Numbered from the stretch's first letter, positions 22,826 through 32,635 are shown. The stretch: DNA of 64,000 nucleotides from Obelidium mucronatum (GCA_025765595.1 JAIVFH010000042.1:1-64000); one strand, 5' to 3'. The notes: generated by a model from the sequence alone, not told the origin. Numbers and translations: made by a program.

Positions 22826-25240
22826 TTAAGAAATTTCGCCAAGAAAATAGAGTCGAGCATATGCCTCCGGTAGTTTGTTGGTAGCAATGAGCCGAGGTAC
22901 TTGTGAATCGGCAGGGAAGTTTCGAGCCAGGTGGTGTCGAACAAGTTTTTGATGTTGGTCGAGAGAGAGAGTAGAATCCCGCAGAACGTTGGCCATACTG
23001 TAGGGTGGGTTGAAGATAATAGCTTTCGAAGAGAATCCATCGAGCTCAGCCTGTTTAGTGAGTGAGTTTTTGAAGTGGTTGAAGATAGCAGTTTTGATGT
23101 CAGAGTCGACAGGTCCTTTGCGGTAAGTAGAAGAAATGGATTTGATGGTTTTGTTGCTGCTGAGTGCTGAGTGAAATTTGCAGTCGTCGGCAGGAATAAG
23201 TTGTGGCATCTTGGATGCCATTCGACAGGTAATGAAGTCAGCCCGGTCCAAGAAGCTTGGGAGAAACAGAAGACGACGGATAGCAGAAGACTGAAGTGGA
23301 ACTGGTGGTTGCAGTGGCTTGAAGATCCATTGGCAGATTTGATTGGTAAGACCAGACCCAGCAGATCCAAGTGCAAGACGTTCTGATTGAGAGATGGTAG
23401 CGTTAGCAAGCGGTAAAGAATATTCCCACTTTGGACGGATAAGAGAGACAAAGATGGCCCGGCGAGACTGGGTGGTCCATGAAGAAGCATGTGGAGAAGC
23501 GGAGATGGTTTCAAAGGAGCGACGAGCTTGGTGGATTTTTCCCATGAAATAGTTGAAGAATTGAGGACCAGCAGTGGAGAGTGGCAGCCCAAGGTAGCGG
23601 TCTCGCTCTTTAGCAGGAATAGTGGTACCGTTGTAGATGAGTGGTGGCCCAGTGTAGTTGATGGTAGTACACTTGGATGGAGAGAGCGTAAGTCGACTCG
23701 AGATACAGAAGTTGACAATAATGGCAAAAGCCTTTTGAAGAAGAAAATCAGAAAAAGTGCGAACAGAAATATCGTCGGCAAAGAAAGAAGAAGGTGTAGT
23801 GCCGCGAGTAGGAGGGAGTTCAGAAACTAATTCAAAAGCAAGAGGATCAATAAAAATGTTGAACAAAATTGGAGAAAGAGAAGAGCCTTGTGGTAAACCA
23901 CGCGAGCGAGTGATGATACGAGTATACTTGTCACCATAGAGAACCCTGGTGTAGGTACGGTGGAAGAGTTGGTGGACAGAAGCCAGGATGTTGAGGTGGA
24001 ATGGACAGTTGGACTGGAGAAGTTTAGACTTGAGGCGGTCGAGTAGAATTGGAATGTCAACAGTGTCGTAAGCCTTGTAGAAATCAGTGAGTAGAGTGCG
24101 AGTATCCTTGGAAGCAGTGTTGGCAGCCCAGGCTAAGTTGGAAGAGGTGGAACGACCTGGTTGGAAACCTTGTTGTGTAAAATGGACAGTAGTAAAACGA
24201 CGGAGATAAACATGGAGACACTTTTCGTAGAGTAGTCGGAGACAGTTGCCGACCCCGAGCGGTCGGAAGTCGAGGAGAGTTGGGTGGAGCGGTGGAGTCG
24301 AGGACTTGGGAATGAGGATGGTGTTGAAGGCCCTCCATTGTTCAGGAATAATACCATTGGAGAAGCAGACTTGAAAGAGACTGGACAGAGCAGGGAGAAT
24401 ATCGGTAGAGTGGACCAATTGTTTGAGCAGATTCCAAGAGATTCCATCAGGCCCAGACGCCTTATGGAGTGGATAAGCAGTGATTAGAGCTAAAAGTTGG
24501 TCAGTGGTAGCAAAGATAAAGTTTTCCGGTAGATCTGGCGGGTTGGCAGGGTCAATGAGTGGAGGCGGCGACTGGTAGAGAGGGTCCATGGAGCGGTAGA
24601 GATTTCGAAAAGTACTTCTGGCTTCATCGAGTTGTTTTGGAGACGGAGAGAACCCATACTGGAGAGTAGTTTTTGGACTGGAGGAAGACTTTGCCTGGCG
24701 AATGGCATCCAAGGTGGTAGTGGTTTTGGTTTTTGGGAGGGGGGAGTGGTGTGGAGGTAATGTTGCCTTCTTAGGGCCGTACAGCAGAGCTGCAAGCTGA
24801 CGCAGTTTGTCACTGATTTGGTTATACAAATCATCAATGACAGTTTGGGGAGGAAATTGAGATACAGAAAGTAAAGTGATATTCGAAAAAATATTTTTGT
24901 GGAGTGGTAAACGAGTGAGTTTTGGGAGGCGATGATAATTAAAACGAACGAGATGTTCAGGGTTAAAAGCTAAAGGGGATTGTAAAATAGTTTTGGGAGA
25001 GGATGGATGCATAGAAGCAAAATAAGATTCAGAAGAAAGTGGCACAGCAGTACTGGATAACCCAGCTGAAGAAGAAAAGGATGGAGAGGCAGGTGAAGGA
25101 GCGGCACTAGAAGAAACGGCCAAGAAATTAGAAGAAGAAGAAACAAAAGATACAGAAGAACCTGAGACCAGTGGACCAGGAGGAGACTTAACCATCGACT
25201 TGGGAAGGAGCTGAAGATTCCATGGCTCTGTCATCGACAA
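22826..25240 (-). CDS. LINE reverse transcriptase (ORF2)
   Basis: Open frame of more than 800 codons, apparently uninterrupted. Reverse transcriptase blocks are in order: HKASGPDGISWNLLKQL, FRPLGVGNCLRLLYEKCL, QQGFQPGRSTS, TDFYKAYDTVDIPILL, RGLPQGSSLSPILFNIFID and the catalytic FADD box near 23775. The first 250 residues are Ser/Pro-rich with no AP-endonuclease motifs, and the C-terminus lacks a restriction-like endonuclease CCHC/PDxxD pattern. The start is probably MTEPWNLQLL (near 25234) or the MVK codon at about 25195. Endonuclease absence may be real or reflect 5' truncation. Confidence 0.85.
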   Translation of the reverse strand: MSMTEPWNLQLLPKSMVKSPPGPLVSGSSVSFVSSSSNFLAVSSSAAPSPASPSFSSSAGLSSTAVPLSSESYFASMHPSSPKTILQSPLAFNPEHLVRFNYHRLPKLTRLPLHKNIFSNITLLSVSQFPPQTVIDDLYNQISDKLRQLAALLYGPKKATLPPHHSPLPKTKTTTTLDAIRQAKSSSSPKTTLQYGFSPSPKQLDEARSTFRNLYRSMDPLYQSPPPLIDPANPPDLPENFIFATTDQLLALITAYPLHKASGPDGISWNLLKQLVHSTDILPALSSLFQVCFSNGIIPEQWRAFNTILIPKSSTPPLHPTLLDFRPLGVGNCLRLLYEKCLHVYLRRFTTVHFTQQGFQPGRSTSSNLAWAANTASKDTRTLLTDFYKAYDTVDIPILLDRLKSKLLQSNCPFHLNILASVHQLFHRTYTRVLYGDKYTRIITRSRGLPQGSSLSPILFNIFIDPLAFELVSELPPTRGTTPSSFFADDISVRTFSDFLLQKAFAIIVNFCISSRLTLSPSKCTTINYTGPPLIYNGTTIPAKERDRYLGLPLSTAGPQFFNYFMGKIHQARRSFETISASPHASSWTTQSRRAIFVSLIRPKWEYSLPLANATISQSERLALGSAGSGLTNQICQWIFKPLQPPVPLQSSAIRRLLFLPSFLDRADFITCRMASKMPQLIPADDCKFHSALSSNKTIKSISSTYRKGPVDSDIKTAIFNHFKNSLTKQAELDGFSSKAIIFNPPYSMANVLRDSTLSLDQHQKLVRHHLARNFPADSQVPRLIATNKLPEAYARLYFLGEIS

Positions 25241-25370
25241 AAGTAGCACGACCTTTTCCCTTGGGAGATGGACCAGGAGGAGCTTGCTTAGAGTTTTCTT
25301 CAGCAATGAGAGCTCTCAGTGCTTCAGACTGGGTGTGTTTCTCGTACAAATGTTCGGGTTTTATACTCAT
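25188..25370 (-). CDS. Short LINE leader frame (ORF1 remnant or ORF1)
   Basis: ATG at 25370 opens 60 codons (MSIKPEHLYEKHTQSEALRA and so on), Lys/Pro-rich, ending VDG-stop at 25188. The stop lies in GATGGTTAAG, where a Met codon of the reverse-transcriptase frame overlaps it, a layout that would permit termination-reinitiation. Too short for a standard ORF1; function unknown. Confidence 0.5.
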   Translation of the reverse strand: MSIKPEHLYEKHTQSEALRALIAEENSKQAPPGPSPKGKGRATFVDDRAMESSAPSQVDG

Positions 25371-25421
25371 TAGCTCAGGATTAGACTTAGGGTTTCATGA
25401 AAATTTTCATTTTCCAAAATC

Positions 25422-25484
25422 TTACTCCGGGGTTCGAACCCCGGTCCTCCTCTTGCGAGCAAAGATTGTTACAGCTAAACAAGC
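25422..25484 (-). other. tRNA-like sequence at the LINE 5' end
   Basis: On the minus strand it has a near-perfect B box with palindromic arm (CCGGGGTTCGAACCCCGG) and a 6-bp terminal pairing CTTGTT/AGTAAG (two G-U pairs). The A-box region (TTTAGCTGTAACA) is poor and the anticodon stem is imperfect, so a working tRNA is doubtful. It could serve as an internal Pol III-type promoter or mark a tRNA-gene insertion site. Confidence 0.45.
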
Positions 25485-25545
25485 AGGCTGTACTGGAAAC
25501 AGCTCTACAAATGTATAGAGCGCCATGGAGTATAACTTCACTTAA

Positions 25546-25860
25546 AAATATTTAAGCGCAGAAACTTTAAGCGCTAACACTTTAAGCGCTGAATATTTAA
25601 GCGCTGACACTTTAAGCGCTGAATATTTCAGCGCTGACACTTTAAGCGCTGAATATTTCAGCGCTGAATATTTAAGCGCTGAATATTTAAGCGCTGACAC
25701 TTTAAGCGCTGAATATTTCAGCGCTGAATAATTGAGCGCTGACACTTTAAGCGCAGAATGTTAAAGCGCTGAATATTTAAGCGCTGAATAATTAAAGGCT
25801 GAATAATTAAACGCTGAATAATTAAACGCTGACACTTTAAGTGCCAATTAATTGAAAGCA
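25546..25860. repeat. 15-bp tandem repeat (satellite)
   Basis: About 20 units of a 15-mer alternating CACTTTAAGCGCTGA and ATATTTAAGCGCTGA, each with the palindrome AGCGCT. Units are clean on the left and drift (AAACGCTGA, AAAGGCTGA, AAGTGCC) toward the right. The period of 15 keeps a false open frame of SALKV/SALKY pentapeptides on the minus strand, which I do not regard as a gene. Confidence 0.9.
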
Positions 25861-26547
25861 CTGACCATCCAAGTGCTTATAAATCAAGCGCTGTGAAAAT
25901 TTTAAGCCCAGAAAATCACCAAATTAGTCTCTTAATCCGGAACACATTAATGCACATGAAAAATTTTACATGAAAAATTTTTCAACTAAAAATGAAAAGT
26001 TCTCTTTTTATTAATCTATTAATCAAAAAAATCATAAACCACCCACTAATTGCAATCATTTGATGATACAAAAACAGCACTTTTACAGCAACTATTAATA
26101 TTTGAGTACTAAACTGACTTTGATATACATCCAAAAATGTGTTACAAATGCAGGTTACACAAACACCACCAAACCACCAGCAGCAAAGTACAGTAAGTAG
26201 TAGCAAATGTAAAAACTACTCTTCATTTTTATTGTGTTCGGCGATAAAATGAAATTTTGAATTTCCAAAGTTCCTGGCAGGTATCGATCCTTACTCTTTT
26301 ACATGGTCCCATTGAGACCTGTTGAGGTTGAGAACCCTGTGGCCCATTTGCCCATTCATGTGGTGCATCAACTTGACGTGTTGATTTTTGATTGGAGGAA
26401 ATCATGAAGGGGAAATTAATTACAAATTAATAAAGTGTCATTTACAAAATGTATTCATCTTTCTCATATGAGCAAAGGCGTCCCCTAATCTCGGCAGCCT
26501 ACAGCACATGTATTATTGTATTCTCAATTGCATGATAAGTATTTAGT
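25861..26547. other. AT-rich intergenic DNA
   Basis: No gene found. Contains a decayed edge of the 15-bp repeat and AT-rich sequence. Confidence 0.5.
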
Positions 26548-26674
26548 GCAGCTGTCAAGGCGCTGGCTCTGAGAGCGGTATAGCCTGGGTTCGAATCACG
26601 GCAACTGCTTTTATAACATGTCAAGGCGCTGACTCAGAGAGAGGTATGCCCCAGGTTCGAATCACCGAAAGTGC
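26548..26674 (+). pseudogene. Two tandem tRNA-Leu-like fragments
   Basis: Units 26548-26608 and about 26615-26674 share GTCAAGGCGCTG, a GGTTCGAATC B box and a following T-run. The first has nearly complementary ends (GCAGCTG/CAACTGC). Both lack the D-loop (the usual CGAGTGGTT part of tRNA-Leu), so they look like tRNA pseudogenes or tRNA-derived repeats. Confidence 0.45.
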
Positions 26675-27333
26675 TTTTATTCTAACAATAAAGATTCGGG
26701 TTGAAATATTAGTGCAAGTGATATTGGATCTTTTATATGCAATATTAATACTCAACATCAATGCAAATCCATTTCATCATTGAGTTTCCTGGTAAGCTTG
26801 AAGAATTTTTTATTTTCGTCACAATAAAATTGCGGATTGAATTATTCAATCCAAGTACTGCTATTACCTGAACACAACCATAATACCCCTGAGTAACGAA
26901 CAACATGCCTAAAAAAAATAAATTTTATCTTCACAAGACCACAGCTTTGCTACTGAGCTAGCAGTTAAGGTTTTATACTCATTAGCTCCCAGTCAGGCCA
27001 GTTTTCCAAAGCAGCAATAAACCCTCCCAAATATTGCCCTTGTGTGTCCTGGCTAACTCACAAATAGTCCAAGCGCTACGTTTTTCTAAGCTCGGAATTA
27101 TCTTCGGGTTGGCCAAAATCACAAATGATGTTGTTTTTTTGTGTTCTAATTTAAAGAAGTGAGTTGAATGTATTGAAAATTATGATTGTGATGAAAAATT
27201 AGGAAGCCTTTTATTACTTACTTAAACCCACTTGCACCGGTTCTTTGGATGAAATCTTAGTTTGACAAAATATACCTGCTATATAATTGACTTCACAAAT
27301 GAAATTTTGGATCAAATCATTGAAAAAAATTCA
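26675..27333. other. AT-rich intergenic DNA
   Basis: No coding frame or RNA that I can support; probably promoter sequence for the gene at 27334 in its last part. Confidence 0.5.
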
Positions 27334-27863
27334 ATGACTCAAATTGAGCAGTTGAAGGCAAAGCTGGCTGAACGGCAGGCGTATGCTGCCAGTCTGAGGG
27401 CCTTGATTGATCAGAGAGCCCAGCAAGCCGATGAGCTGTTTGCACTCCGTCAAAAAGTTGCCACATTGAGGGAAATGAAAGATGGCAAGGTTCCATTGCC
27501 ATTCAGGTTTGAGGCTGAATCAACTCCGCTACTGGACGTGAAGTTTGCGTGCAAGTACGTCTCTCCTGATGCACTGCCGTATGATGAGTTTGTTTTGCTG
27601 AATCAGACGGAAGATTTGGAGGCTTTTCAGCAAATGATCAATGAAATCGTCAACAGAGACGAGAATGTAGACAATGTCCTGCTTCAGGCTATTGACGACG
27701 CAGCTGCTGCAAATGGGGACTGCCCCCTTTATTACCTCACAGATTGCGATGTAAGTTGTGACTTCTGTAGTTCTTGCTACTAGTATTGAACCATGTTTTG
27801 CAGAGACGCAACACACAGCTGTTGTTGGCAGGTGCACTTATGACTGTTTTGTTTTCATACTAG
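27334..27863 (+). CDS. Hypothetical protein with coiled coil and hydrophobic tail
   Basis: ATG at 27334 (MTQIEQLKAKLAERQAYA) starts a coiled coil of about 50 residues, followed by a mixed globular region. An intron at 27751-27803 (GTAAGT...TTTGCAG) joins DCD to RRNTQLLLAGALMTVLFSY and a stop at 27861-27863; without splicing the frame ends at 27783. The new end is hydrophobic, which could anchor the protein to a membrane. No family recognised. It lies among transposon debris and may itself be element-derived. Confidence 0.5.
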
Positions 27864-27903
27864 AAAATGGTTTATTCGCTCAAATAAACAACTTCAAACC
27901 AGT

Positions 27904-28411
27904 TTATAAACCTAATTGTTGATGCTGTTGTTGGTTCTGAACATTATTGGTTTCAGCAGCAACACTTTTGTGTCCAACTTCGCCAGCCAACTTGTAGATT
28001 TCTGCTTCCAATGTCACCTTCACATGCTCTGAAACCATTTTTTGGAACTCTGGGCTCTGCAAATGGGCATCAAAAAGTGCCCGAGCAGCTGTATTCACTT
28101 TCTCAATGAACTCAGGAGAATCTGTAAGATCGGTTGCCTTTGTTTCAATTTTGGTCACCGCAGCAGTCACTGCAGCATTGGTAGCAGTTTTCACAGACTC
28201 AGTAGCGGCAGTCACTGCGGCATTGGTAGCAGTTTTCACAGACTCAGTAGCGGCAGTCACTGCAGCATTGGTAGCAGTTTTCACAGACTCAATAGCAGCA
28301 TCCTTTTCATTTGTGATTTGATTATTGATTTTTGCATTGAGCTCTGCCACTTCGACTTCTTCCATAGCTGCATTCAGCACAAGAGGCTTAGATGGATCAA
28401 CATAGCTGAAA
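27904..28411 (-). CDS. Hypothetical helical protein with 15-residue repeats, 5' end disrupted by an LTR
   Basis: The frame reads into the gene from DPSKPLVLNAAMEEVEV; the first Met options are near 28380 and 28365. Three nearly identical 45-bp units encode ESVKTATNAAVTAAT in tandem, then more helix (FIEKVNTAARALFDAHLQ) and a Gln-rich end. Upstream, a splice-acceptor-like TTTCAG is followed within six bases by the end of an LTR (28412). The original first exon seems displaced or lost, and expression might depend on the LTR. Function unknown. Confidence 0.5.
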
Positions 28412-28903
28412 TGTTAGAACCAGATAGTCAATAAAAGACTTAAGGGTTCTTGAAGGCACGAGGGCTTAGGGGGCACGAGGGCTTGTCCAATAACGGCTTG
28501 AGGTCACGAGAGACGGAACAAAGAGTTACAAAACTGTAAAACTAACACAGAATGTATTGAAACTGAACTAAAACTCAGAGCAGAAAGCTTGCTATTTATG
28601 CAAGTTCTGGAATTTCAAATAACAAAAGTTCAAAAACTGAAAACAAACTGAAAATCAAACAGAAATTGTGATAGCAAGAGTGATAGCACAATAATATGTG
28701 AAATCAAGAATGATATCACAAAATGAAACAGAAAAACTTAGTAAAGTGACAAATCAAAGATGACAAATACAAAAATAGAAACTTAAAGTAAAATGATACT
28801 AGCGGGGATCGAACCCGGGTTTCCATCGTGAGAGTCGCGCGTAATGACCACTAAGCTACGGAACTATAGAGAAATATCCCTATAAGACGGGTGATTCCTA
28901 ACA
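28412..28903 (-). repeat. 3' LTR of the Ty3 element
   Basis: About 492 bp bounded by TGTTAG...CTAACA, a 6-bp terminal inverted repeat of TG...CA type. On the minus strand it holds the tRNA-like module (28798-28865) about 38 nt from its start and a TATA-like CATAAATAG near 28600. Bases 28653-28903 match 32653-32901 closely. Confidence 0.8.
28798..28865 (-). other. tRNA-Glu-like Pol III module inside the LTR
   Basis: Minus strand reads TAGCTTAGTGGTCATT (matches the A-box consensus), CGACTCTCAC (anticodon loop CTCTCAC of tRNA-Glu with anticodon CTC) and GGGTTCGATCCCC (B box with T-arm pairing). Acceptor and anticodon stems do not pair well, so it is tRNA-derived rather than a functional tRNA. 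Orientation is the same as the retroelement. Confidence 0.7.
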
Positions 28904-31900
28904 TCATCCCCTTCTTTTCTTGCGATTGCGAACACTTGCAGCAATCGCACCAGGACCAGGCTTATCGGGATATTTGGCGTGGAATTCAGAAACCAACTCA
29001 GCAGAACCCGAAACATTGGCAGCAGGCTCCCAAGAGCGGTCAGAGTTAGAATAACCCATCCAGTGGACTAAATATTGAAGTTTGTTGTAGAAAACGCGAG
29101 AATCCAAGATTTCTTGAACTTCCCATTCTTCAGTGTTGTCCACGATAACTGGCGGAGGCGGAGGTTGGGTAAACGCGGCGACAATATTCTTAGTCTTGGG
29201 ATGTAGCAAAGACGCGTGGAATACTGGGTGAATACGCATGGTTGAAGGTAAGGCAAGCTCAAAAGCGACTGGGTTGATGACGCGCTTGACTTTAAAAGGA
29301 CCAAGTTTCTTATCATCAATCTTTTGAGAAGGACGATTAGTCTTGATATTGCGGCGATCCAAGAAAACCAAGTCCCCGGGTTTAATTTCCGGAACTGGTA
29401 ACCGAGATTTGTTGGCTTGTGTGGTGTAACCCTCCTGGGCAAACTTTAAGTTCGCACGAAGGTCTTCAAGAATAGTTTTCATAGACGCGAGGCGATCTTC
29501 AGCGTCAGGAACAGAGGATTCACGAATGATAGAGGGGTCAAAAATTGGATTGTGACCAGAGTTTGCGAAGAATGGTGTATGACCAGTAGTGGTTACCAAA
29601 GAATCGTTGTAGGCAAATTCGCAAAGCGGTAACTTGGAAACCCAATCGTCTTGCTGGTAGTTACAGTAAACGCGTAGGTATTGCTCAATGACTTGGTTGA
29701 GGACCTCAGTAGATCCATCAGTTTGAGGGTGAAAAGCGGTAGAAATGTTAAGTTTAACGTTTAGGAGTTCCATAAAACGTTGCCAGAAACCACCAGTAAA
29801 ACGCGGGTCGCGATCGGATACAATGGATCTGGAAGCACCGTGAAGTCTAAAAACTTCCCGAATGTAGATGTCTGCGGTATCAGCACCAGTAGAAGTTTTT
29901 ACCGTAGGAATAAAATGGGCTTGCTTGGTAAGCCTATCTTTTACCACAAGTAAGGCATCAAAACCTTGACTAATAGGCAAGTCAGTAATCCAATCCATAG
30001 AGATATCCATCCATGGTTTGGAAGGAACAGGTAAGGGTTGGAGAAGGCCAAATGGAGCATGGCGAGAAGAACGAGAACGCTGACACGCGTCGCAGTTTGC
30101 GATGAAACGCTGAACTACGCGCCGCATGCGCGGAAACCAGTAATCACGAGAGATTAACTCAACTGTTTTAGCAACACCAAAGTGGCCAGCAGCGGGAGCA
30201 CAGTGACGTTGACGGAAAACTTCAAGTTGAAGCTCCTCAGTTGGAAGGTAAATAAGTTCATCACGAAAGATGAGACCGTTGGATTCAGTGAAGATAATGT
30301 GTAACTTGCGCTTTTTGTGTAAGGCGTACAGAGCAGACTTTGAAGTAGCGAGGGTGACGCGATCGATCCAGCTTTTGTCCGAATTGACAATGGTAATGTC
30401 ATCAATATCCACACGTTGGAACAGCTGAATAAAGTTTTGTTTATGCAGCTCATAGCCTTGCTGAGTGACATAGTCAGGGCGGCGGGACAGCGCGTCTGGT
30501 TTTCCGGAAAGTCGGCCAGGGCGATGAAAAATTTTAAAACTAAATTCCGACAACTTAGTCATCCACCTATATTGGCGACGGGTAAGTTGCTGAACGGCAG
30601 TAAAGTTTTGAAGGCGATCATGATCAGAGAACACAATGATTGGATCCGAAGGTTCCACGGCTATCAGGTAATGTCTCCAAGCCGCGAACGCGTCTACGAT
30701 GGCAAGCAGTTCCTTGTCGTGAGTATCGTAGTTGATTTCCGCTGGAATTAACTTGCGGGAGTGAAAGGCAACAGGATGTAACCTTCCATCCGAACCGAAC
30801 TGGGATAAAATTGCGCCCAGTGCAAAATCTGAGCAATCAGTTTCCACATACACGGTGCGACTGGGATCGAAGTGAATCAGGACCGGAGCGGTGGAGAAGG
30901 CATGTTTAAGTTTTTCAAAAGCCGATGCCGCGGCTTCGGACCATGGAAAGGGTCCAATTTTGGCTTGCACGTCTTTGACAGACTGAGGTACCGGCCAACT
31001 GGAAACGGTAGCAACCTTGGCAGGATCCATCTTGACACCATCGGCAGAGAAGATGTGGCCCAGGAATTCCGTAGAACTGGTATGGAAGGCACATTTGGCA
31101 GGGTTGACTACCAAGTTGTGTTTCCGCAAGCGCTCCAAGACTTCCTTGACGTGAAGTTCGTGTAATTCTTCATCTTCGGAAAAGATTAGAATGTCATCCA
31201 AATAAACGATGACAAACGCGCCGAGTAAATCCGAAAAAATGTCATTCATGAAGTACTGGAAGGCAGCTGGAGCGTTGGTTAGACCGAAACTAACCACATT
31301 ATACTGGAAATGGCCAAACTTGCAGCGAAATGCAGTTTTCCATTCGTCACCAGAGCGTATTCTTAGTAAGTGGTACGCGTCCGGGAGATCCAAGTGAGTG
31401 AAAATTTTAGCCTTGGATAATTTTCCCGCCAGATCCGTGAACAGCGGTAGCGGAAACTTGTTCTTGACTACAATGTTGTTGATGGCACGATAGTCAATGC
31501 AAAGGCGGAAACCACCATTTGGTTTCTTGACAAAGAAGCAAGGGGCGGCGACCGGAGAGGTAGAGGGAGATATCCAGCCTCTAGCCAAGGCATTAGTAAG
31601 ATATTCCTGGAGAACTTTTTCTTCGGCTGGGCTCAGTGGATAAATTTTCCCAGCCGGCGGTAATTTTGCCGAAGTTCCATCTTCATTCTTAACGATCTCG
31701 ATAGGCAAGTCGTAAGGGCGATGAGGTGGAAGCGGCCGAGGAGTCTCAGACTTGGGTGCAAACACGTCCGAGTACTGCTTGTAGCGTAAAGGCACTCCTC
31801 TATCGTCAGAATCGATAGCAGACTCCTGATAGTCCTTTGTATTAATCACAGCTGAAATTGACACAGTGGGAGTGTCATCATCTTTAGAAGAAGTGACATC

Positions 31901-32635
31901 CATTCGAGCGGCAAAGATAGTAAGCCCGTGTTTCTTGGCAATGCCAAAGAACGCAGTGGTATTAAGCAACTCAACATCCGGTGTAGAACTCGCTGGCGGA
32001 TTTTCCGTCGGGATTGAAACAGAAGCGGTAGAAACCTCCAGATCTTTGACAGCTGGATCGTCTGGAGGAGAATAAGGCAAGGCGGTAAAAGCCTCAGGGG
32101 GCACATGGTCAGCTGACAGGCAAGCCCCATCGGAGAATGTGACCAACATGTGACGCCAATTAACGCGGGGGTTATGGAGGCGAAGCCATGGAAGACCTAA
32201 AATAAGCGGACAAGAAATATCCGCGACAAGGAGAGACATCGTTTCGGTATGAGAACCAATTCGACAGATTAAAGGTACTGTTTGTTTAGTAATGGAGCGA
32301 GAACGCGAACCATCTGCTAAATTAACATTGTACAAAGTGGAGGAAGGAATAACAGGTATTTTATTTCTTAGAGCGAAATCTAAGGAAATAAGGCCGAAAG
32401 CCGAACACCCACTATCCACAAAGGCACCCAAAGAAAAGGGCTTGGTAAGGTTTGGAGATGAAGAAGAAGAAAATTTTTCCCCGGCAACAAGTGTACATGG
32501 AAGCACAATCTTGGAATCCGATGATGAGGGAACGGAAAGGTTGACAGTTTGCATCGCCAAACTGGGCGGGGAATTTACGCCTGAGCACCCCTTCCCTGGG
32601 CGCCCCGAGCATTTTTTGCAACCAAGAGAGGGCAA
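28904..32635 (-). CDS. Ty3/gypsy pol polyprotein with chromodomain
   Basis: A single frame of 1243 codons with no interruption seen. From the N-terminus: a Cys-rich end of a gag zinc knuckle (GCKKCSGRPGKGC), an aspartic protease (FVDSGCSAFGLI), a reverse transcriptase (FRLCIDYRAIN, FGLTNAPAAFQ, YLDDILIFS), RNase H (VETDCSDFALGAILSQ), an integrase (the CDACQRSR part of HHCC, DWITDLP, DRDPRFTG, HPQTDGSTE with the catalytic acidic residues) and a C-terminal chromodomain (YLVHWMGYSNSDRSWEPAAN). This is the chromovirus layout; chromodomains steer integration to marked chromatin. The stop codon abuts the 3' LTR. Confidence 0.93.
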   Translation of the reverse strand: MPSLGCKKCSGRPGKGCSGVNSPPSLAMQTVNLSVPSSSDSKIVLPCTLVAGEKFSSSSSPNLTKPFSLGAFVDSGCSAFGLISLDFALRNKIPVIPSSTLYNVNLADGSRSRSITKQTVPLICRIGSHTETMSLLVADISCPLILGLPWLRLHNPRVNWRHMLVTFSDGACLSADHVPPEAFTALPYSPPDDPAVKDLEVSTASVSIPTENPPASSTPDVELLNTTAFFGIAKKHGLTIFAARMDVTSSKDDDTPTVSISAVINTKDYQESAIDSDDRGVPLRYKQYSDVFAPKSETPRPLPPHRPYDLPIEIVKNEDGTSAKLPPAGKIYPLSPAEEKVLQEYLTNALARGWISPSTSPVAAPCFFVKKPNGGFRLCIDYRAINNIVVKNKFPLPLFTDLAGKLSKAKIFTHLDLPDAYHLLRIRSGDEWKTAFRCKFGHFQYNVVSFGLTNAPAAFQYFMNDIFSDLLGAFVIVYLDDILIFSEDEELHELHVKEVLERLRKHNLVVNPAKCAFHTSSTEFLGHIFSADGVKMDPAKVATVSSWPVPQSVKDVQAKIGPFPWSEAAASAFEKLKHAFSTAPVLIHFDPSRTVYVETDCSDFALGAILSQFGSDGRLHPVAFHSRKLIPAEINYDTHDKELLAIVDAFAAWRHYLIAVEPSDPIIVFSDHDRLQNFTAVQQLTRRQYRWMTKLSEFSFKIFHRPGRLSGKPDALSRRPDYVTQQGYELHKQNFIQLFQRVDIDDITIVNSDKSWIDRVTLATSKSALYALHKKRKLHIIFTESNGLIFRDELIYLPTEELQLEVFRQRHCAPAAGHFGVAKTVELISRDYWFPRMRRVVQRFIANCDACQRSRSSRHAPFGLLQPLPVPSKPWMDISMDWITDLPISQGFDALLVVKDRLTKQAHFIPTVKTSTGADTADIYIREVFRLHGASRSIVSDRDPRFTGGFWQRFMELLNVKLNISTAFHPQTDGSTEVLNQVIEQYLRVYCNYQQDDWVSKLPLCEFAYNDSLVTTTGHTPFFANSGHNPIFDPSIIRESSVPDAEDRLASMKTILEDLRANLKFAQEGYTTQANKSRLPVPEIKPGDLVFLDRRNIKTNRPSQKIDDKKLGPFKVKRVINPVAFELALPSTMRIHPVFHASLLHPKTKNIVAAFTQPPPPPVIVDNTEEWEVQEILDSRVFYNKLQYLVHWMGYSNSDRSWEPAANVSGSAELVSEFHAKYPDKPGPGAIAASVRNRKKRRG

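Larger units (their letters stand above)
22681..25500 (-). mobile_element. LINE (non-LTR) retrotransposon with 3' poly(A) against telomere-like repeats
   Basis: On the minus strand the element ends in a 23-nt poly(A) (T run 22681-22703). It carries a reverse transcriptase frame and a short upstream frame. The right boundary is not certain; the tRNA-like segment at 25422-25484 may be its 5' leader or flanking DNA. I see no target-site duplication. Confidence 0.8.

Noticed and set aside
25542..25745. Open frame of repeating SALKV/SALKY pentapeptides
   Set aside because: A by-product of a 15-bp satellite whose period is divisible by three; no start context, domain or gene structure.
25546..25860. 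CRISPR-like array
   Set aside because: The units are contiguous with no unique spacers and the genome is eukaryotic.
28798..28865. Functional tRNA-Glu gene
   Set aside because: Acceptor and anticodon stems do not pair and the same degenerate sequence sits at the same place in both LTRs, so it is part of the LTR.
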